64,000 nt of DNA, from contig JALHMY010000030.1 of assembly GCA_022843805.1 (NCBI GenBank), positions 9,169 to 73,168 on the forward strand. The letters are read 5' to 3'. The translations under genes were made by a program, and so were the position numbers. The notes below the pieces were generated by a model. That model was given only the letters and a program-made list of their open reading frames with translations. It was not told where the DNA came from and searched no databases. Below, in pieces: positions 24,313-39,300 of this stretch. Within the stretch, counting starts at the first letter, position 1. Every line of letters begins with the position of its first letter. Source of the stretch: Fuerstiella sp. Its GTDB lineage: Bacteria > Planctomycetota > Planctomycetia > Planctomycetales > Planctomycetaceae.

Positions 24313-27300
24313 GCTTCAGCGTTCCATCCACAACAACAAGGATTGAAACTGCGTACGCAAACGGCTATCAGTTTCCAGGCCGGAAAGCTTCAGCGTTCCA
24401 TCCACAACAACAAGGATTGAAACCCAGTATCCGCAACCGGAGCTAACACTACATCAGGTGCTTCAGCGTTCCATCCACAACAACAAGGATTGAAACATAA
24501 TCAGCGCGTTATACTGTTCGTCAAAGTCTTCTTGCTTCAGCGTTCCATCCACAACAACAAGGATTGAAACGTTTCCTGGGGACTACGAACGTCGCAAGGT
24601 TCTTCCGCTTCAGCGTTCCATCCACAACAACAAGGATTGAAACCGATTGGTCAACTGATAGGAAACTATGCCCTTCGCCTGGCTTCAGCGTTCCATCCAC
24701 AACAACAAGGATTGAAACCACTAACCACCCTGTGCACATGCACGTCAGCAGTACGGCTTCAGCGTTCCATCCACAACAACAAGGATTGAAACCTAGAACG
24801 TGCGAACCCTTCTACCGCGCTGCCAGCGGCTTCAGCGTTCCATCCACAACAACAAGGATTGAAACCCCGTTCCTGATCCCGCCTTCAGTCAATGCGGTCC
24901 GGCTTCAGCGTTCCATCCACAACAACAAGGATTGAAACTCGTGCCCTTCGCCGGTCACTGTGCGATCGTGCGAAGCTTCAGCGTTCCATCCACAACAACA
25001 AGGATTGAAACGCGGATGGCGAATGGGCATCATATGCCTTCTGCTGCCGCTTCAGCGTTCCATCCACAACAACAAGGATTGAAACAATATCGGTCCGGAG
25101 CGGCCGTTGCCCGCGATCACAGCTTCAGCGTTCCATCCACAACAACAAGGATTGAAACCTGTTATGGAAAAGGGCTGGAAGGATCGCCCCACCGGCTTCA
25201 GCGTTCCATCCACAACAACAAGGATTGAAACCAGGATAAGTGCATATGATCACTGCTGCCGAATTCGGCTTCAGCGTTCCATCCACAACAACAAGGATTG
25301 AAACCAGGCGCTGTTAGCGTTTCGAATTCTGCCATGTGGCGCTTCAGCGTTCCATCCACAACAACAAGGATTGAAACAGTATGAAAATCAGGTATATGAA
25401 ATCCCGTCTATCAAGCTTCAGCGTTCCATCCACAACAACAAGGATTGAAACTATGTTACGGGTACTTTTGCCGATGCTGAAGCAGCGAAGCTTCAGCGTT
25501 CCATCCACAACAACAAGGATTGAAACCATCATTTCAGGATGCAACGTCATCGCGCTGTTTTGCAGCTTCAGCGTTCCATCCACAACAACAAGGATTGAAA
25601 CCTACGTTTACCAATGTGCGCGGAGATGTCTTCACCGATGCTTCAGCGTTCCATCCACAACAACAAGGATTGAAACTCGGCATGTGTCCACTTAGCAGCA
25701 GCAACATCAACCGCTGCTTCAGCGTTCCATCCACAACAACAAGGATTGAAACTATAAAACAGGTGCTTCGTGTGATTGTCAGCGAAGTGGCTTCAGCGTT
25801 CCATCCACAACAACAAGGATTGAAACTATACTACACGTCCGGTTTCGCCCCATAGGGTTTGAAGCTTCAGCGTTCCATCCACAACAACAAGGATTGAAAC
25901 CTTCAGCAGGGGCGGGTGTAACATTTGCTAAGTACATGCTTCAGCGTTCCATCCACAACAACAAGGATTGAAACCGAACCGCTTCAGCAACCGCTGCGGG
26001 TGTAACCTGGCTTCAGCGTTCCATCCACAACAACAAGGATTGAAACCTACCGTCAAATGATTTTATCTATGGTGTGGTACCGAGCTTCAGCGTTCCATCC
26101 ACAACAACAAGGATTGAAACTTCTACACAATCTATGGGCGCTTTGTTGCGGGCGAAGCTTCAGCGTTCCATCCACAACAACAAGGATTGAAACAACTAGC
26201 CGACGATAAGCTAGTCAATGCAATACATGCTTCAGCGTTCCATCCACAACAACAAGGATTGAAACAAAGAATATTATCATGCCAGCTATTGCCGACTATT
26301 TCTTCAGCGTTCCATCCACAACAACAAGGATTGAAACACCTACAGTTTGGACCAACCGCGCCATTAATGTCTGTGCTTCAGCGTTCCATCCACAACAACA
26401 AGGATTGAAACTCACCGGCCGCCACCGTAGCGAATCAGCACGCAAACAAGCTTCAGCGTTCCATCCACAACAACAAGGATTGAAACTTGGCGTATAGGTG
26501 TACCGAAGCGGACGGGGCCTAGCGCTTCAGCGTTCCATCCACAACAACAAGGATTGAAACCCATAGGTTACCTGACACATTTGACATTGAAACGTTGCTT
26601 CAGCGTTCCATCCACAACAACAAGGATTGAAACCCGTACAGTGCTACTGAAACAGCTAGTGCATGGTCTAGCTTCAGCGTTCCATCCACAACAACAAGGA
26701 TTGAAACCTACGCTTCGCAGTGTGCGGTGCACGGGGACTTGGTGCTTCAGCGTTCCATCCACAACAACAAGGATTGAAACAAGATTACCGGCAACGTCTG
26801 GTCATCGGCATTATCCGCGCTTCAGCGTTCCATCCACAACAACAAGGATTGAAACCTGCTGAAACGCTGCTTTATATGGAACCTAGCATAGCTTCAGCGT
26901 TCCATCCACAACAACAAGGATTGAAACTAGGGTGGGAAGCCCGACTCACCCGAACTTCAGGTCGTGCTTCAGCGTTCCATCCACAACAACAAGGATTGAA
27001 ACCCTGTAATTCAGAGGGGCTGTTCTATGGCTACCCTAGCTTCAGCGTTCCATCCACAACAACAAGGATTGAAACAGAAGTAGTGCCAATCGATGCTATC
27101 GCATAGCTGTTGCTTCAGCGTTCCATCCACAACAACAAGGATTGAAACTATCGCTGGGATAATCTGCTGGGGACTGTGCTCGTCGCTTCAGCGTTCCATC
27201 CACAACAACAAGGATTGAAACCAGGCCTTGAAAAAGTTTGTCACTGAGACGCTCGGCGAGCTTCAGCGTTCCATCCACAACAACAAGGATTGAAACATTG

Positions 27301-30300
27301 ATATGTAAAGTCCCCCAGATTGGCCGCTCTCCTGCTTCAGCGTTCCATCCACAACAACAAGGATTGAAACCCGGCGGCGAGTTTGCCGCTGGCCGAGGCG
27401 TCGACTGAGCTTCAGCGTTCCATCCACAACAACAAGGATTGAAACCCCAGCAGGAGCTGAGTAAGCTGGCACCTCTTCAGCGGCTTCAGCGTTCCATCCA
27501 CAACAACAAGGATTGAAACCAACATGGTGTCCGTAGTGCTTAGCAACCACTGCCACGCTTCAGCGTTCCATCCACAACAACAAGGATTGAAACGTGGCGT
27601 TCACTTCGGCGATACTGGCCGCCGCCAGTGCTTCAGCGTTCCATCCACAACAACAAGGATTGAAACCCTAGGGTCCACTTGCAACCCTTCCTGTTCAATC
27701 TCATGCTTCAGCGTTCCATCCACAACAACAAGGATTGAAACCATTCAGCAGCATCATAGAGACGTAAGCATTGACACGCTTCAGCGTTCCATCCACAACA
27801 ACAAGGATTGAAACCCCGGATCGGTTTCCAGATCCTTCGCGCGGCGTTCCAGGCTTCAGCGTTCCATCCACAACAACAAGGATTGAAACATCAGGTGGAT
27901 GTCGGCAGGAGTGTAGAGAGCTTCCAGCTTCAGCGTTCCATCCACAACAACAAGGATTGAAACATTGCCGTGGGCCAGGTACAGCTGAAGCATCCAGAAA
28001 GCTTCAGCGTTCCATCCACAACAACAAGGATTGAAACTCCGTGTTACGTGGTCATTCTGGTCAGGGCAATTTCGCTTCAGCGTTCCATCCACAACAACAA
28101 GGATTGAAACTAAACCGATGTAACTCCGTCAGCATCAAGAATGTTGGCTTCAGCGTTCCATCCACAACAACAAGGATTGAAACCCGGTAGCAGCGCGTGC
28201 GATCCCTGCATAAAGTTGCGCTTCAGCGTTCCATCCACAACAACAAGGATTGAAACACACAAGACCAACCGGAGCGCCAAGCAACTGCGTTCGCGCTTCA
28301 GCGTTCCATCCACAACAACAAGGATTGAAACTATTGATAGCTGCCAAGTTCGCGCTGCATCTTGAACATGCTTCAGCGTTCCATCCACAACAACAAGGAT
28401 TGAAACCGAATCGTGGTAATCGACTGCATGCTGCTGTCATACAGCTTCAGCGTTCCATCCACAACAACAAGGATTGAAACTACGCCCGTCGAAATCCCTT
28501 GTGCGGTCCGTTACCGGTGCTTCAGCGTTCCATCCACAACAACAAGGATTGAAACCTCCAATACCTGTCCGAGCTGTAGACGTGTCTCTCAAGCTTCAGC
28601 GTTCCATCCACAACAACAAGGATTGAAACTACAGAAATGCGTACATTCCGGTCAGAGCAGCGTAAGGGCTTCAGCGTTCCATCCACAACAACAAGGATTG
28701 AAACATCAAATCCGTATTGAAGGACGGATCGGCACTGCCAAGCTTCAGCGTTCCATCCACAACAACAAGGATTGAAACCTCTGGGTTGAGGAGCTGTTTG
28801 CCCAGCAGGAGCTGAGGCTTCAGCGTTCCATCCACAACAACAAGGATTGAAACCAGCTCAATGATCTGCTCATCGAATACATGGCCATGTGGCTTCAGCG
28901 TTCCATCCACAACAACAAGGATTGAAACCTCCGGTTGGGCGGTATCTCAATCTTGTGGTGGATAAGCTTCAGCGTTCCATCCACAACAACAAGGATTGAA
29001 ACTCCGGCTGCCGGCCGACATCTGCGATCGGCACGAGCGCTTCAGCGTTCCATCCACAACAACAAGGATTGAAACCTTGATCGGAATGGCCCGGCTGCTG
29101 GCTGCGTTCCGACGCTTCAGCGTTCCATCCACAACAACAAGGATTGAAACCTGATCGTTCAGTGATTGAATACCCTGCCGGCCGGGCTTCAGCGTTCCAT
29201 CCACAACAACAAGGATTGAAACAAGCTGGCTCCACCGTTTATCTATCCCGGGGACGTGGTGCTTCAGCGTTCCATCCACAACAACAAGGATTGAAACCCA
29301 CAATGCTTCGCAGTCGCCAGGAAATCCCGCTCGAGGCTTCAGCGTTCCATCCACAACAACAAGGATTGAAACCAAAGAATATCAGCCGCTGCAGTTTGAT
29401 CGGGTCAAGGCTTCAGCGTTCCATCCACAACAACAAGGATTGAAACCCGAAAGGGTCGTCATAAGTGATCACGCTGCCGACTTGCTTCAGCGTTCCATCC
29501 ACAACAACAAGGATTGAAACAAACCGTGGGTTCAATGGGTCTGCATTGATGCCCGGGCTTCAGCGTTCCATCCACAACAACAAGGATTGAAACAAAAGTC
29601 TCAAGTGGGTTCGGTTTGTCATCGGTCAGGCTTCAGCGTTCCATCCACAACAACAAGGATTGAAACTACGGGGCAAAGGTGCGGCCACTGCGGTTTTTTG
29701 ATGCTTCAGCGTTCCATCCACAACAACAAGGATTGAAACATGGCTATCCTGTCGTCAGCTGAGAGTCAGTGTATTGCTTCAGCGTTCCATCCACAACAAC
29801 AAGGATTGAAACCCCTTTAGCAAGCAGTGTCGTCAAGTCAGATATCGCAGGCTTCAGCGTTCCATCCACAACAACAAGGATTGAAACTCCATAGCGATCC
29901 AACCGGCACCGATCCATTGTGGGCTTCAGCGTTCCATCCACAACAACAAGGATTGAAACTGGAAGCTATAGATATGATCAGAAGTTCCATCTTCTGGCTT
30001 CAGCGTTCCATCCACAACAACAAGGATTGAAACTCTATGATCAGCGCGGGGACCTGTATAAGCTACTCCGGCTTCAGCGTTCCATCCACAACAACAAGGA
30101 TTGAAACCGGTCAGGACGACTACCGGAACCTCTGTGGCTGTCAGGCTTCAGCGTTCCATCCACAACAACAAGGATTGAAACTGATTTCCGCTGCAATCAC
30201 TTCCACAGTGCTGCTAAGCTTCAGCGTTCCATCCACAACAACAAGGATTGAAACCACGTATAGCAGCAGCGGTAGCCGCGCGAACGTACTGCTTCAGCGT

Positions 30301-33300
30301 TCCATCCACAACAACAAGGATTGAAACCAGTTGCGCCGACCGTGGTAGTACCCGAAGTGATTGCGCTTCAGCGTTCCATCCACAACAACAAGGATTGAAA
30401 CCGTTACTCTGTGATCGACAGCGCCGATACACTCGATGCTTCAGCGTTCCATCCACAACAACAAGGATTGAAACATGAGATCCGTATTGAAGGACGGATC
30501 GGCACTGCCGAGCTTCAGCGTTCCATCCACAACAACAAGGATTGAAACTCACACGAGCTAGTTTCTGCCCCTGAGCCAAGAATCCGAGCTTCAGCGTTCC
30601 ATCCACAACAACAAGGATTGAAACAATACATGGCCATGTGCATCGACCTGCCGTCCATCGCCGCTTCAGCGTTCCATCCACAACAACAAGGATTGAAACC
30701 TCTGCACCGTGCCGGCCAGCGCTCCCATCACCGCGGCTTCAGCGTTCCATCCACAACAACAAGGATTGAAACCTCTGAATGGTCTGGTCAGCCGAGTGAC
30801 GATTCTGCGTGCTTCAGCGTTCCATCCACAACAACAAGGATTGAAACCAAACGAGAATACCTCTCCCCAGAAGGATGACGCGAGCTTCAGCGTTCCATCC
30901 ACAACAACAAGGATTGAAACACCACCTTCTGCATCGGTGTCTCTTCGGTCTTCAATGCTTCAGCGTTCCATCCACAACAACAAGGATTGAAACATGCAAG
31001 CGTGGGTCGATCGATCCGTGAGCGTGTGTCGGGCTTCAGCGTTCCATCCACAACAACAAGGATTGAAACGGGAACTCGACAGCAGCAGCGCAGCCGGGGA
31101 CCCCGAAGCTTCAGCGTTCCATCCACAACAACAAGGATTGAAACCTACCTTTACCAATGTGCGCGGGGATGTCTTTACAGAGCTTCAGCGTTCCATCCAC
31201 AACAACAAGGATTGAAACTTTCTGGTTTGTTGTTTCGTTCCCGTGAGTCAGGATGCTTCAGCGTTCCATCCACAACAACAAGGATTGAAACTATGGCAGA
31301 CCTAAGAACGCCGCGCTGAAGTTTGTAGCTTCAGCGTTCCATCCACAACAACAAGGATTGAAACCTTTGCTCGGCCAGTGCGGTGGCTTTCTTTTGCTCG
31401 GGCTTCAGCGTTCCATCCACAACAACAAGGATTGAAACCGGAGTCGGACGCGTCAATCCACAGAGCGGGCGCGGTGCTTCAGCGTTCCATCCACAACAAC
31501 AAGGATTGAAACAGAGGTGAACCGGTACCGGTCTGTCAGACGTTCGAGCGCTTCAGCGTTCCATCCACAACAACAAGGATTGAAACAAACAAACTTGTGA
31601 GCCATTACAGCCCGACACCGGTGCTTCAGCGTTCCATCCACAACAACAAGGATTGAAACTCCGTAAATTAATCGGCATTTTAGGTTACAAGCCTCGCTTC
31701 AGCGTTCCATCCACAACAACAAGGATTGAAACTCAAACTTTCTGCCTGATGTTCAACGGTTCTCTCAGAGCTTCAGCGTTCCATCCACAACAACAAGGAT
31801 TGAAACAGATGCACGTTCGCCTGGGGAATGCCTGGTTCCCGAGCTTCAGCGTTCCATCCACAACAACAAGGATTGAAACAACGTGCAGGTATAAACCGTG
31901 TCATTTCCGTCGGCAGGCTTCAGCGTTCCATCCACAACAACAAGGATTGAAACTCGATTCGCCAATTCAATCAGCGTTTCGGCATGACATGCTTCAGCGT
32001 TCCATCCACAACAACAAGGATTGAAACCCGATCTGATCTCCCCGCGAAGAGAACGCTTTTCCAGCTTCAGCGTTCCATCCACAACAACAAGGATTGAAAC
32101 CGGACGTCAATGATCCGAGATGTGTTTACGCCTCATGCTTCAGCGTTCCATCCACAACAACAAGGATTGAAACTTGTTCGGGGCTGCACGTCGCTCTCTG
32201 TCAGTGGGGCTGCTTCAGCGTTCCATCCACAACAACAAGGATTGAAACCAGAGGATCATGGTCGGCAAAAGGCACGTTTTACAGCAGGCTTCAGCGTTCC
32301 ATCCACAACAACAAGGATTGAAACCCATCGGAGAGCTTTCGGGCTCGGAATTCAGCCTCCCGGCTTCAGCGTTCCATCCACAACAACAAGGATTGAAACC
32401 TTTTGTCACGCTCGTAGTAATGGCCATCGTCGGCGAGCTTCAGCGTTCCATCCACAACAACAAGGATTGAAACAAGCATAACATGCATTTAGCCGCAAGC
32501 ACACAGGATGCTTCAGCGTTCCATCCACAACAACAAGGATTGAAACTTTCAGTCCCGAGTTACACACCCGCAATTGACAAACGCTTCAGCGTTCCATCCA
32601 CAACAACAAGGATTGAAACCCGCCGTCGCAGCATCAGGAAACGCAGCTTTTTTTGCTGCTTCAGCGTTCCATCCACAACAACAAGGATTGAAACTCCATT
32701 CCAACGGCTTTTGCGCCGACTCGTGACCAAGCTTCAGCGTTCCATCCACAACAACAAGGATTGAAACCTCATCAGCCTTCAGCAATCTCTGCGTTACCGG
32801 ATGGCTTCAGCGTTCCATCCACAACAACAAGGATTGAAACCGTCCGATTTCAATATGAGCCTTTCGGAAACGGCGGTGGCTTCAGCGTTCCATCCACAAC
32901 AACAAGGATTGAAACTTTGCCCGGCTATCGCAACGCGCCGCCGATTGCCGAGCTTCAGCGTTCCATCCACAACAACAAGGATTGAAACACTTGCTGTGTG
33001 ATATCAAGGGTTAAATATGGCTGATGCTTCAGCGTTCCATCCACAACAACAAGGATTGAAACAAGTTCCGGAAAGCGTCACATCACCGCTGTTTGTGCGC
33101 TTCAGCGTTCCATCCACAACAACAAGGATTGAAACTATCGTACCGAGCGACGGCGTTATCCGTGGCACTCACCGCTTCAGCGTTCCATCCACAACAACAA
33201 GGATTGAAACACGGTACATGACGCGGCGCATAACGGAAGGCAATACGGCTTCAGCGTTCCATCCACAACAACAAGGATTGAAACATTCGGCAGTCCGTAA

Positions 33301-36300
33301 ACGACATCTCGCGATTGCCGGGCTTCAGCGTTCCATCCACAACAACAAGGATTGAAACGCCGGTGGCCATAACGGCGGCCCGGCGTGGGGCGAAGTGCTT
33401 CAGCGTTCCATCCACAACAACAAGGATTGAAACCTCGATACGCTAGCCCAGGATCTGGCTGGCCTGTCGTGCTTCAGCGTTCCATCCACAACAACAAGGA
33501 TTGAAACACGGTCTGCCATTACATCACGAATCAGTTCTGCGTTGCTTCAGCGTTCCATCCACAACAACAAGGATTGAAACCACGAGATTAACGCAGCACG
33601 ATCAATAGTGTCGCAGCGCTTCAGCGTTCCATCCACAACAACAAGGATTGAAACACGGTACATGACGCGGCGCATAACGGAAGGCAATACGGCTTCAGCG
33701 TTCCATCCACAACAACAAGGATTGAAACATTCGGCAGTCCGTAAACGACATCTCGCGATTGCCGGGCTTCAGCGTTCCATCCACAACAACAAGGATTGAA
33801 ACGCCGGTGGCCATAACGGCGGCCCGGCGTGGGGCGAAGTGCTTCAGCGTTCCATCCACAACAACAAGGATTGAAACCTCGATACGCTAGCCCAGGATCT
33901 GGCTGGCCTGTCGTGCTTCAGCGTTCCATCCACAACAACAAGGATTGAAACACGGTCTGCCATTACATCACGAATCAGTTCTGCGTTGCTTCAGCGTTCC
34001 ATCCACAACAACAAGGATTGAAACCACGAGATTAACGCAGCACGATCAATAGTGTCGCAGCGCTTCAGCGTTCCATCCACAACAACAAGGATTGAAACTG
34101 CGTGAAGCGGTGTAATCAATGGTTTTGTCTCGCAGCGCTTCAGCGTTCCATCCACAACAACAAGGATTGAAACCGGCGAAAGGCGATACAGGGGCGAACG
34201 GAACGAACGGGCTTCAGCGTTCCATCCACAACAACAAGGATTGAAACCAAATACCACAGACGCTGGTGAACCACCGCCGAGCACGCTTCAGCGTTCCATC
34301 CACAACAACAAGGATTGAAACTCAACAACGCAGCACTTATTCATGTGAAATACTTTCTTGCTTCAGCGTTCCATCCACAACAACAAGGATTGAAACCCTG
34401 CTCAGGATGCTGAGCGGCCATAATCGTGGCCAGGCTTCAGCGTTCCATCCACAACAACAAGGATTGAAACTCCATGCCGATCCGTTCCACGATGCAAAGC
34501 CGCGAGGCTTCAGCGTTCCATCCACAACAACAAGGATTGAAACCAGCCAGAATCGCGGAAATGATTCCGCTTCCAATACGCTTCAGCGTTCCATCCACAA
34601 CAACAAGGATTGAAACCTACCGTCGTCTTTGCCCCTGTATTAAATGGATCTGGCTTCAGCGTTCCATCCACAACAACAAGGATTGAAACCAGGCACCACA
34701 GGGGATTCCGGGGCCGGTCGAGCCAGCTTCAGCGTTCCATCCACAACAACAAGGATTGAAACAGGCTGCGTCTAGTCTTGAGCGTAAACCGGGCGAATGC
34801 TGCTTCAGCGTTCCATCCACAACAACAAGGATTGAAACTCGCTGATTGTTCCAGTCGCCTGCTTTTCATTGGCCGGCTTCAGCGTTCCATCCACAACAAC
34901 AAGGATTGAAACAGGAGTTTATCAGGCGGCTAGTTGCGGAGCCTGAACAGCTTCAGCGTTCCATCCACAACAACAAGGATTGAAACAGAAAATACGCCAG
35001 AGCCTGCAGGGAATTCGGCAGGGCTTCAGCGTTCCATCCACAACAACAAGGATTGAAACCCGAGTGCCATCGACACCGCGTGAATCGGATGTGTCGCTTC
35101 AGCGTTCCATCCACAACAACAAGGATTGAAACGTGATGATGACGACGACAGCGACGACGACGATCCGGGCTTCAGCGTTCCATCCACAACAACAAGGATT
35201 GAAACTCATGCAGGACGCCCCCTGTATCAGCCACAGGGATTGCTTCAGCGTTCCATCCACAACAACAAGGATTGAAACCGGGTTACTCTTCGGTCTCAGT
35301 GGGTTCTTCTGCGATGCTTCAGAGTTCCATCCACAACAACAAGGATTGAAACCCCGATACGGAAAGTCAATCCGAGACTTAACGCGGGGCTTCAGCGTTC
35401 CATCCACAACAACAAGGATTGAAACTTATGAATCACGAGCTCCAGAATGGGTTCCCGCGGGCGCTTCAGCGTTCCATCCACAACAACAAGGATTGAAACT
35501 CATCAATATCACTCTCTGTGTCATGAAGGACTGTAGCGCTTCAGCGTTCCATCCACAACAACAAGGATTGAAACTCCGAAAGGCCACTGGCAGAATCAGA
35601 CCGGACTCAGGCTTCAGCGTTCCATCCACAACAACAAGGATTGAAACGATGCTTCGGAATCGTTCCCGACTGCAGTGTGATCCGCTTCAGCGTTCCATCC
35701 ACAACAACAAGGATTGAAACACACTCGGACGATTCACACGGGACATGCAAAACTCGAGCTTCAGCGTTCCATCCACAACAACAAGGATTGAAACCTCAAA
35801 GAGCGACTGCCGACCCACGAAACGAAAAACCGGCTTCAGCGTTCCATCCACAACAACAAGGATTGAAACATTCCATGATCCGTGCCCAAGCCTCGCTGAA
35901 ACCACCGCTTCAGCGTTCCATCCACAACAACAAGGATTGAAACATTGTGACCCCGTTCCATCAAGTTCCCGGTATGGAGGGCTTCAGCGTTCCATCCACA
36001 ACAACAAGGATTGAAACTCCTCGTAGTACTGGACGATCCCGCTCCAGGTACCTTGCTTCAGCGTTCCATCCACAACAACAAGGATTGAAACAGCGCGGCT
36101 TCCCAGCGTTTAAGGCTCATGCGGCCTCGCTTCAGCGTTCCATCCACAACAACAAGGATTGAAACATTGCTGCAATTCGATCTGCAATTGGCATAGCAGC
36201 CGCTTCAGCGTTCCATCCACAACAACAAGGATTGAAACCACATCGCTCTGGATCGGATGGGATACTGCCTGTCGTGCTTCAGCGTTCCATCCACAACAAC

Positions 36301-39300
36301 AAGGATTGAAACTTTGCCTCGGGTGCGGCAGGCCAATATCACTTCGTCCTGCTTCAGCGTTCCATCCACAACAACAAGGATTGAAACAATGACGACGACA
36401 GCCCAGCAATGATCAGGCAGCCCGGCTTCAGCGTTCCATCCACAACAACAAGGATTGAAACCGAGCATCGCGCACAGCGGCAGTATGTCGGCATCGGGCT
36501 TCAGCGTTCCATCCACAACAACAAGGATTGAAACCTGAACCTTACCCGGCGACTCATCAACGTCGATATCCGGCTTCAGCGTTCCATCCACAACAACAAG
36601 GATTGAAACCTGCTTTGCGGCTTTGGCGGTTATGCGTGGCACTTCAGCTTCAGCGTTCCATCCACAACAACAAGGATTGAAACTCTTTCCGCAGATCAGT
36701 GAGAAGTAGTGCATTTCTTGCTTCAGCGTTCCATCCACAACAACAAGGATTGAAACGCGGCGCACGACGCAGCTCATAACGGCAGACAATATGGCTTCAG
36801 CGTTCCATCCACAACAACAAGGATTGAAACTCGGGTACTACATTTACATGGCGCAAGCCATTGGAGGCTTCAGCGTTCCATCCACAACAACAAGGATTGA
36901 AACCAGATCTGGTCACAATCAACCGGCTGCCCACCGTGCAGCTTCAGCGTTCCATCCACAACAACAAGGATTGAAACTACAGCTCAAATTTACCACTCAG
37001 GATTTCGCACAAATGGCTTCAGCGTTCCATCCACAACAACAAGGATTGAAACTATTTAACGACCGTCGCGATCAGCTCTTTCGCCCCGGCTTCAGCGTTC
37101 CATCCACAACAACAAGGATTGAAACCCATGTATTGGAGTACCACCAATACTCGCCGCGCATGGCTTCAGCGTTCCATCCACAACAACAAGGATTGAAACC
37201 GTCCGACTGGTCGACTGGTATGGCAGCTGTGGGACGGCTTCAGCGTTCCATCCACAACAACAAGGATTGAAACACCCTGAATTTAACTCATCACGATCGC
37301 CATATTCGGAGCTTCAGCGTTCCATCCACAACAACAAGGATTGAAACATGAAGAGTCGCAGGCCATCCGGGCAGTGATTCTGTGGCTTCAGCGTTCCATC
37401 CACAACAACAAGGATTGAAACAAAGTAGTTTGCCCTTTCCATAATGATGCTAACCCAGCTTCAGCGTTCCATCCACAACAACAAGGATTGAAACCTGACA
37501 TGGTAAACGGTGATCCCGCGTTCCCGCTCCACCCTTCAGCGTTCCATCCACAACAACAAGGATTGAAACCGGTATCCGGGAAGGCACAAAACCAGCGCCT
37601 CCGGAGCTTCAGCGTTCCATCCACAACAACAAGGATTGAAACCCTTTGCCGAGGCCATGGCGGCCGACGTCGACACGGCTTCAGCGTTCCATCCACAACA
37701 ACAAGGATTGAAACCCTTCGCCCCTGGCGTTCACGCATCGACGTGACCAGCTTCAGCGTTCCATCCACAACAACAAGGATTGAAACTTCACGGCTTCATA
37801 CAGCCGCCGGTCCAGCTGATCCGCTTCAGCGTTCCATCCACAACAACAAGGATTGAAACCCGGATTGCCCTGCGTCTGTAAATGCTGCTGCAACGCTTCA
37901 GCGTTCCATCCACAACAACAAGGATTGAAACTGGGTTCAGGTATCTGCCCGCGTCTGGCAAGCCGACGGCTTCAGCGTTCCATCCACAACAACAAGGATT
38001 GAAACCTGGCCACCTGGGCGGCGGATTCAGACTGCGTGACAGCTTCAGCGTTCCATCCACAACAACAAGGATTGAAACATCCAGACCGCGTGGCTGATCC
38101 CCTGGGCGGTCGGTTGCTTCAGCGTTCCATCCACAACAACAAGGATTGAAACACCGAAGGCCGCCCGGCTTTCTCGCGTAGTTCATCAGCTTCAGCGTTC
38201 CATCCACAACAACAAGGATTGAAACACGCTATCGGTCTGGTACTAGCTGGCACGGCTACCATGCTTCAGCGTTCCATCCACAACAACAAGGATTGAAACA
38301 CTGTGGACAGTGTGTGAATATTGGCGTATTGGCGCGCTTCAGCGTTCCATCCACAACAACAAGGATTGAAACCCGGTGCACGTGCAACAGTGCAGGACAC
38401 TAAAGCGCCGCTTCAGCGTTCCATCCACAACAACAAGGATTGAAACATTCCTGACAGGCTAATTGCCCACCCGGTTTGCGGCGGGCTTCAGCGTTCCATC
38501 CACAACAACAAGGATTGAAACACGGTGAGCGCACCGAGAGCGGTTTCGATTTCCGCCCGGCTTCAGCGTTCCATCCACAACAACAAGGATTGAAACTCAA
38601 TCAACGGGAAATCCATCGGCGTGACCGCCACCGCGAGCTTCAGCGTTCCATCCACAACAACAAGGATTGAAACACGACGGAAGCCGATGCAACCGGCCTC
38701 GGGTCGGGTGGCTTCAGCGTTCCATCCACAACAACAAGGATTGAAACTCATGATTACGTCCGTGAACAATTCCGAATTCGCCCAAGCTTCAGCGTTCCAT
38801 CCACAACAACAAGGATTGAAACCCGATTAGCTCTAGTACTGATTCAACGCCACTACTGTGTTTCAGCGTTCCATCCACAACAACAAGGATTGAAACGATG
38901 GTGAGTTGCGACTGTATGAGCAGGCAGAGCTGAGGCTTCAGCGTTCCATCCACAACAACAAGGATTGAAACATGTGAACCGGATTGCTCAGGTGTCGCCT
39001 GGTGACGATGCTTCAGCGTTCCATCCACAACAACAAGGATTGAAACATAAGTGTGCCGACGAGGATGATCTCGCGGCATCAGGCTTCAGCGTTCCATCCA
39101 CAACAACAAGGATTGAAACTCGTGAAACTCAGCACCGGCTCCAGTCGATCAACCGCGCTTCAGCGTTCCATCCACAACAACAAGGATTGAAACATAGCTT
39201 CCCTAACAAGTACAGCGTTATTAGCAGCAGCTTCAGCGTTCCATCCACAACAACAAGGATTGAAACCCGGTTGTCGCCAATGTGAGAAGCGGCATCACAT

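Noticed and set aside
25901-26009. Adjacent spacers 25901-25937 and 25975-26009, which share TTCAGCA and GCGGGTGTAAC
   Set aside because: They can be read as similar peptides (SAGAGVT and SATAAGVT) but the alignment needs a gap and is too short to claim common origin.
34062-34136. Spacers at 34025-34061 and 34099-34136 that both end TCGCAGC
   Set aside because: Only a short shared end and a loose ATCAAT match; insufficient for homology or overlap.
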